Shown: positions 62,530-64,000 of the stretch, piece after piece
Numbering within the stretch: the stretch's first letter is position 1
How the letters are laid out: each line of letters starts with the position of its first letter
NCBI RefSeq assembly: GCF_040581485.1
Contig: NC_090130.1
Location: forward strand, 7,130,001-7,194,000
Reading direction: 5' to 3'
Length of the DNA stretch: 64,000 nt
From: Linepithema humile
Lineage: Eukaryota; Arthropoda; Insecta; Hymenoptera; Formicidae
Position numbers and translations under genes: made by a program
The notes under the pieces: generated by a model
Told to the model about the DNA's origin: nothing
Databases searched by the model: none
The model's input: the letters and a program-made list of their open reading frames with translations, nothing else

Positions 62530-64000
62530 AACGCGCGAGTTCGCTACGCCTCCTTTTCGATTCGGCTAATTTCGCCGTGCTCGCTTTTACGCGCATAACT
62601 GCGCATAAGCGAAATTTATGTCGGGCGATTTGATTACCGCGATATAAACTTGATGCGGACTCGGACGACAAGACGGGGACATACATCACACGGTTGGTTC
62701 GGTGGTACCACGACTGGCCTCGACTTCTTGGTACTCGCTACCTTTCCCGTTCCATTCCTCTCCGCTGTTTCCATTTGCATGCTTCGATCTTTCCATCTCA
62801 AAATCCATGGCTGATTGATGAAATCAATTGCAGTATGCACGTAAATATTTCATTCATTCTACAATCAATGCAGATATTTGAAAGTGTAATAAGATGTCAA
62901 AAATATTGATGACTATAATGATTCAAAGAACAAGAAAAAAAAAGTTAATATGCAAATTGGTATCGTCATTTCATGACCCATTTTATATCGGCGTTGATTC
63001 ATCAATTATCTTAAAAAATAAAATAAATTCGAAGCAGTAAATTTGTATCAATATTCTCGTCTCTAATGAAACAATTGTATTATAATTCACAGGAACGAAA
63101 AGCTCCTAATTAAACACAAGTAAGGCTGACCGAAACTTTCTTGCCGGCATCTAACAAGAAATACGATCCGATGTCAAGGGACTAACTTCGTCAAGTGAAA
63201 GTGAGAACTCGGCAAGAAGAACGAGTTCACACAAGGACATATAAAATTCGTCTGGCGTTTCTGGGGGATCTCCTTGGTGGGGTCAATAAGTTTGAGAGAC
63301 AATAAGTTATAAATATTGAAATCTGCCTACAGTTCTCCCGCCCTTTCCTTCTATTTCTGCCCGCCCTATCCTAACAAAAACCTTTCGTCCGGGTCACGAA
63401 CCAGCTCCGATCGGTTATGTTAGAGGATGTCGCCCACGACACGTTGACTCGTGTTTCTATTATGTAGGCATCGTTAGCAGTATTCGTGTACTAAATCGAA
63501 CATGGAACACGCACGTGAGTGTGCGGGGGATGCATTGTCATGCATCGACACAGCCGATTCTTCAAAATTGGTTTGGCAAGGATTTCCGGCCCTTCTTAAA
63601 GCATTAATTTAAAAAATTGACTAAAGTATCTCAAGTAAAAAGTAAATAAAATTTGTAAAATGCATTAAAAAGTAATAATTAAAGTGTATTGCTACGTTAT
63701 TTGTTTATGACACAAATTAGGAGTTAATGCGGCGACATAATATATTGATCATCTTAATAAAGAAAAATAAATGTATTTCACGATTCGATATTATTGATGC
63801 CCGCGCTTTCGAAGACGCAGAACAACCTTGACTATAGCTGGAAATAACCTGTGGACACTGGTAGGAGGACAACGATTACGGGGTTACCATGGTCAGAGAG
63901 AGTGTTCGATGCCCAATGCGCTGTAGGTACGAGGACTATAAATCATAATTAGGCTGCAAGCGGTAGCCGCGAAGTGGCTGCAGGCCCATTAGCAGCAACA

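Larger units (their letters stand above)
54784..64000. other. non-coding stretch to window end, no gene recognised
   Basis: About 9 kb of AT-rich DNA with CpG-rich islands (about 55580-56060, 56520-57130, 59130-59400, 59740-60060 and 62080-62200) and several CT or CA microsatellites. The 189-codon minus frame at 59810-60379 runs through the CT array as alternating Arg/Glu and is an artefact. No RNA gene, transposase or convincing exon was found. Confidence 0.5.

Noticed and set aside
63957..63998. Possible tRNA-like or stem sequence near the window end (GGCTGCA and CTGCAGGCC)
   Set aside because: No A and B boxes and no cloverleaf can be drawn.
1..64000. tRNA genes, known insect miRNAs, CRISPR arrays, rRNA
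   Set aside because: I looked by eye for B-box GGTTCGA motifs with matching A boxes, the mature sequences of common insect miRNAs, regularly spaced repeats and rRNA cores, and found none. A scan with tRNAscan-SE and Infernal would settle it.

Overview
This window reads as non-coding DNA of an insect, most likely a hymenopteran and probably an ant. That is inference from texture: long AT-rich stretches alternate with CpG-rich islands, CpG is not depleted, (CT)n, (TA)n and homopolymer microsatellites are abundant, and gene content is very low. No long conserved protein-coding gene, rRNA, tRNA, CRISPR array or bacterial-type operon is visible. Most open frames are chance products of GC-rich or low-complexity sequence. 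The layout fits very large introns or an intergenic desert.

Best coding signals. (1) A short exon on the minus strand, 46626-46736, is 111 bp, phase 1 at both ends, and has near-consensus splice sites. A second minus-strand candidate at 51567-51729 ends in the matching phase, so the two could be consecutive exons of one gene. (2) On the plus strand, 32411-32895 carries a TATA box, a first exon, a strong donor and acceptor around a 91-bp intron, and a 67-residue reading frame bounded by an upstream in-frame stop. It is a coherent candidate for a small undescribed gene. (3) Weaker plus-strand exon candidates lie at 1894-1977, 11431-11527 and 15969-16138, and a weak minus-strand one at 12963-13139. 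None gives a protein I can name.

Repeats and structure. A foldback or MITE-like element with arms of about 110 bp (roughly 90% identical) spans 44941-45474. An AT-rich element with short imperfect terminal repeats spans 20075-20510. A degenerate repeat of about 115 bp occurs twice (25160-25274 and 26273-26390). Several hairpins stand out, above all a pre-miRNA-like 75-nt fold at 54709-54783 and a 48-nt fold at 43383-43430. Possible regulatory sites include a nested bZIP/CRE palindrome cluster at 23956-23998, a CRE plus TATA arrangement at 5125-5182, and overlapping homeodomain sites at 9101-9118.

Everything here rests on reading the sequence by eye. No conservation, expression or database evidence was available, so exon and ncRNA calls are candidates, and only the repeats and inverted repeats are directly demonstrated.
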